From positions 992,001-1,056,000 of the forward strand of contig CAWBOY010000002.1 of the NCBI GenBank assembly GCA_963790585.1: a stretch of DNA of 64,000 nucleotides. The letters are read 5' to 3'. Positions within the stretch are counted from its first letter, which is position 1, and each line of letters starts with the position of its first letter. Source of the DNA: CAWBOY01 sp963790585 (GTDB taxonomy: Bacteria; Planctomycetota; Planctomycetia; Gemmatales; Gemmataceae). The notes under the pieces were generated by a model. It worked only from the letters and a program-made list of their open reading frames with translations, did not search any database and had not been told where the DNA came from. Both the position numbers and the translations under genes were made by a program. Positions 63,110 to 64,000 of the stretch are shown piece after piece.

Positions 63110-64000
63110 GTGCGAATTCAAATCATGGTCGACGATAAGCGATGTGCGGAATTCAGGACCAACGCCTCCGTAGTGGTGGGGCGCCAATCAATCGAGAGAA
63201 ATGAACCGGGGCCGTTTCAGTTCGTCCCGCCCACCGGGAGCGAACCCGCTCGCGTCATCATTGCGCCGTCGGAGAAAAAGGACTATTCCCGTCACGCCGT
63301 TCGGCTGGAGCCGCTAAATCAATCGCGCACGGGCGTTCACAACTTGACACGGTCCGCCCTTCAGATCAAATCCGGCTCGGTGGATCGAATCCAAGGTGGG
63401 ACGAAAATCGACCAGCAGCTGCCATTCGAGATCCGCTTTCCAGATTGCGTGATGCGCGTGGCCGACGACAACGACACCGGTGTGTTCTCCACCCGGCCGA
63501 CGCCGCCAATCAGCTCAACCAAGGAAAAAAAGTCCCCTCCCGCTGCGCCGACGGCGGCCTCCGGGCAAGTCGTCGACCTCGTTCGCTGGATGCAAACAAC
63601 GGCGTCGGTATTTCAGCGAACCCTTTCCTCATCGGATTTCATTCCAGCCGCGGCGTCCGCGCTCGTCGACATCGTCGGAATGGATGGCGGTCGCGTTTTC
63701 CTTTGCCGCGACGGAGCGTGGAGCGAAGCTGCACGATACCCACTTAACGAGGCCATATCCGCCCCGAGCCGAACCGTTTTGGATCGTGTTCGCACGGAGA
63801 AGCGGACCTTTTGGATGAACGATGACTGCAACAGCTCAATGTCATCGATCGTTTTGAGCCAGCTATCGACCGTTGTCGCCGCCCCAATCTTCGATGCCGC
63901 CGGCGAGGTGGTTGGCGTTCTTTATGGTGACAAGCGGATCAAGTTGGGTTCATTGCTGCAGTCGATAGGGAAACCCGAAGCACTATTGGTCGAAATGTTG
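63110..64000 (+). CDS. FHA and GAF domain protein, 5' part (runs off the window)
   Basis: GTG 63110 with GGGAG seven bases upstream opens a frame of 297 codons to the window end. Residues about 1-115 look FHA-like: VVVGRQSIERNEPG, KKDYSRHAVRLEP (the S-R-x-H-A core) and LNQSRTGVH. A Pro/Ser/Ala linker follows, then a GAF domain (about 165-297, ALVDIVGMDGGRVFLCRDG, SRTVLDRVRTEKRTFWMNDD, VVAAPIFDAAGEVVGVLYGDK). FHA domains bind phosphothreonine, so it could read signals from the nearby kinase. FHA-GAF proteins often end in a cyclase or sigma-54-type domain, which lies beyond the window. Confidence 0.82.
   Translation, partial: MRIQIMVDDKRCAEFRTNASVVVGRQSIERNEPGPFQFVPPTGSEPARVIIAPSEKKDYSRHAVRLEPLNQSRTGVHNLTRSALQIKSGSVDRIQGGTKIDQQLPFEIRFPDCVMRVADDNDTGVFSTRPTPPISSTKEKKSPPAAPTAASGQVVDLVRWMQTTASVFQRTLSSSDFIPAAASALVDIVGMDGGRVFLCRDGAWSEAARYPLNEAISAPSRTVLDRVRTEKRTFWMNDDCNSSMSSIVLSQLSTVVAAPIFDAAGEVVGVLYGDKRIKLGSLLQSIGKPEALLVEML

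Overview
The window reads as a chromosomal segment of a planctomycete, most likely near the Gemmataceae. The supporting signs are a PSCyt1/DUF1549/DUF1553 protein next to a DUF1501 protein, a PVC-type haem-binding CxxCH protein, several very large Ser/Thr kinases with WD40, LRR-like or beta-helix-like sensor regions, ECF sigma factors with long C-terminal extensions, PEP-CTERM proteins, a surface protein with an ELETRLVPA-type N-terminal motif, and two Uma2-family genes. This placement is an inference from gene content; no rRNA or tRNA gene was seen.

Layout. 1-2.7 kb: three tandem NHL-repeat PEP-CTERM proteins, the first cut by the window edge and with a frameshifted tail, the second with an in-frame TAG. 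2.8-10.8 kb: a D-Ala-D-Ala carboxypeptidase, an ECF sigma factor with a TM/TPR-like tail, a DUF1624-like membrane protein, an S9-type hydrolase, a divergent DUF1990/NAD(P)-binding pair and a decayed dps. 11.2-25 kb: an LRR-type kinase, a Gfo/Idh/MocA oxidoreductase, a GT87 mannosyltransferase-like protein with a CxxCH partner, a PepSY/ApbE pair, and a kinase with a consensus sigma-70 promoter. 25-30.5 kb: an M20 peptidase, then sucC-Uma2-sucD, a VOC protein and a group II intron domain V remnant. 31-41.3 kb: a planctomycete cytochrome/DUF1501 pair, a second Uma2, and two tandem sialate O-acetylesterases, the second fused to a DUF6807 (PmoA-like) domain. 41.3-47.3 kb: pyrE, a membrane-anchored kinase, larE with a coupled small gene, several palindromic repeats, and a repeat-rich surface protein. 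47.8-64 kb: a TPR protein, an FAD monooxygenase, a double alpha/beta-hydrolase, a membrane protein next to a probable selenocysteine peroxiredoxin, a PVC haem protein, a WD40 kinase with its ECF sigma factor, and the start of an FHA-GAF protein.

Most notable candidate: a membrane-anchored peroxiredoxin-like gene on the minus strand (54475..55248) has an in-frame TGA exactly where the first Cys of its active-site CxxC belongs. It is followed at a suitable distance by a stem-loop with a G in the second loop position, as in bacterial SECIS elements.

Caution: about 17 single-base (once two-base) shifts break otherwise conserved genes, including sucD. In almost every case the protein continues cleanly in another frame, often at a G/C run. 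This pattern looks more like long-read consensus error than mass pseudogenisation, so broken genes are annotated here at their reconstructed full extent.
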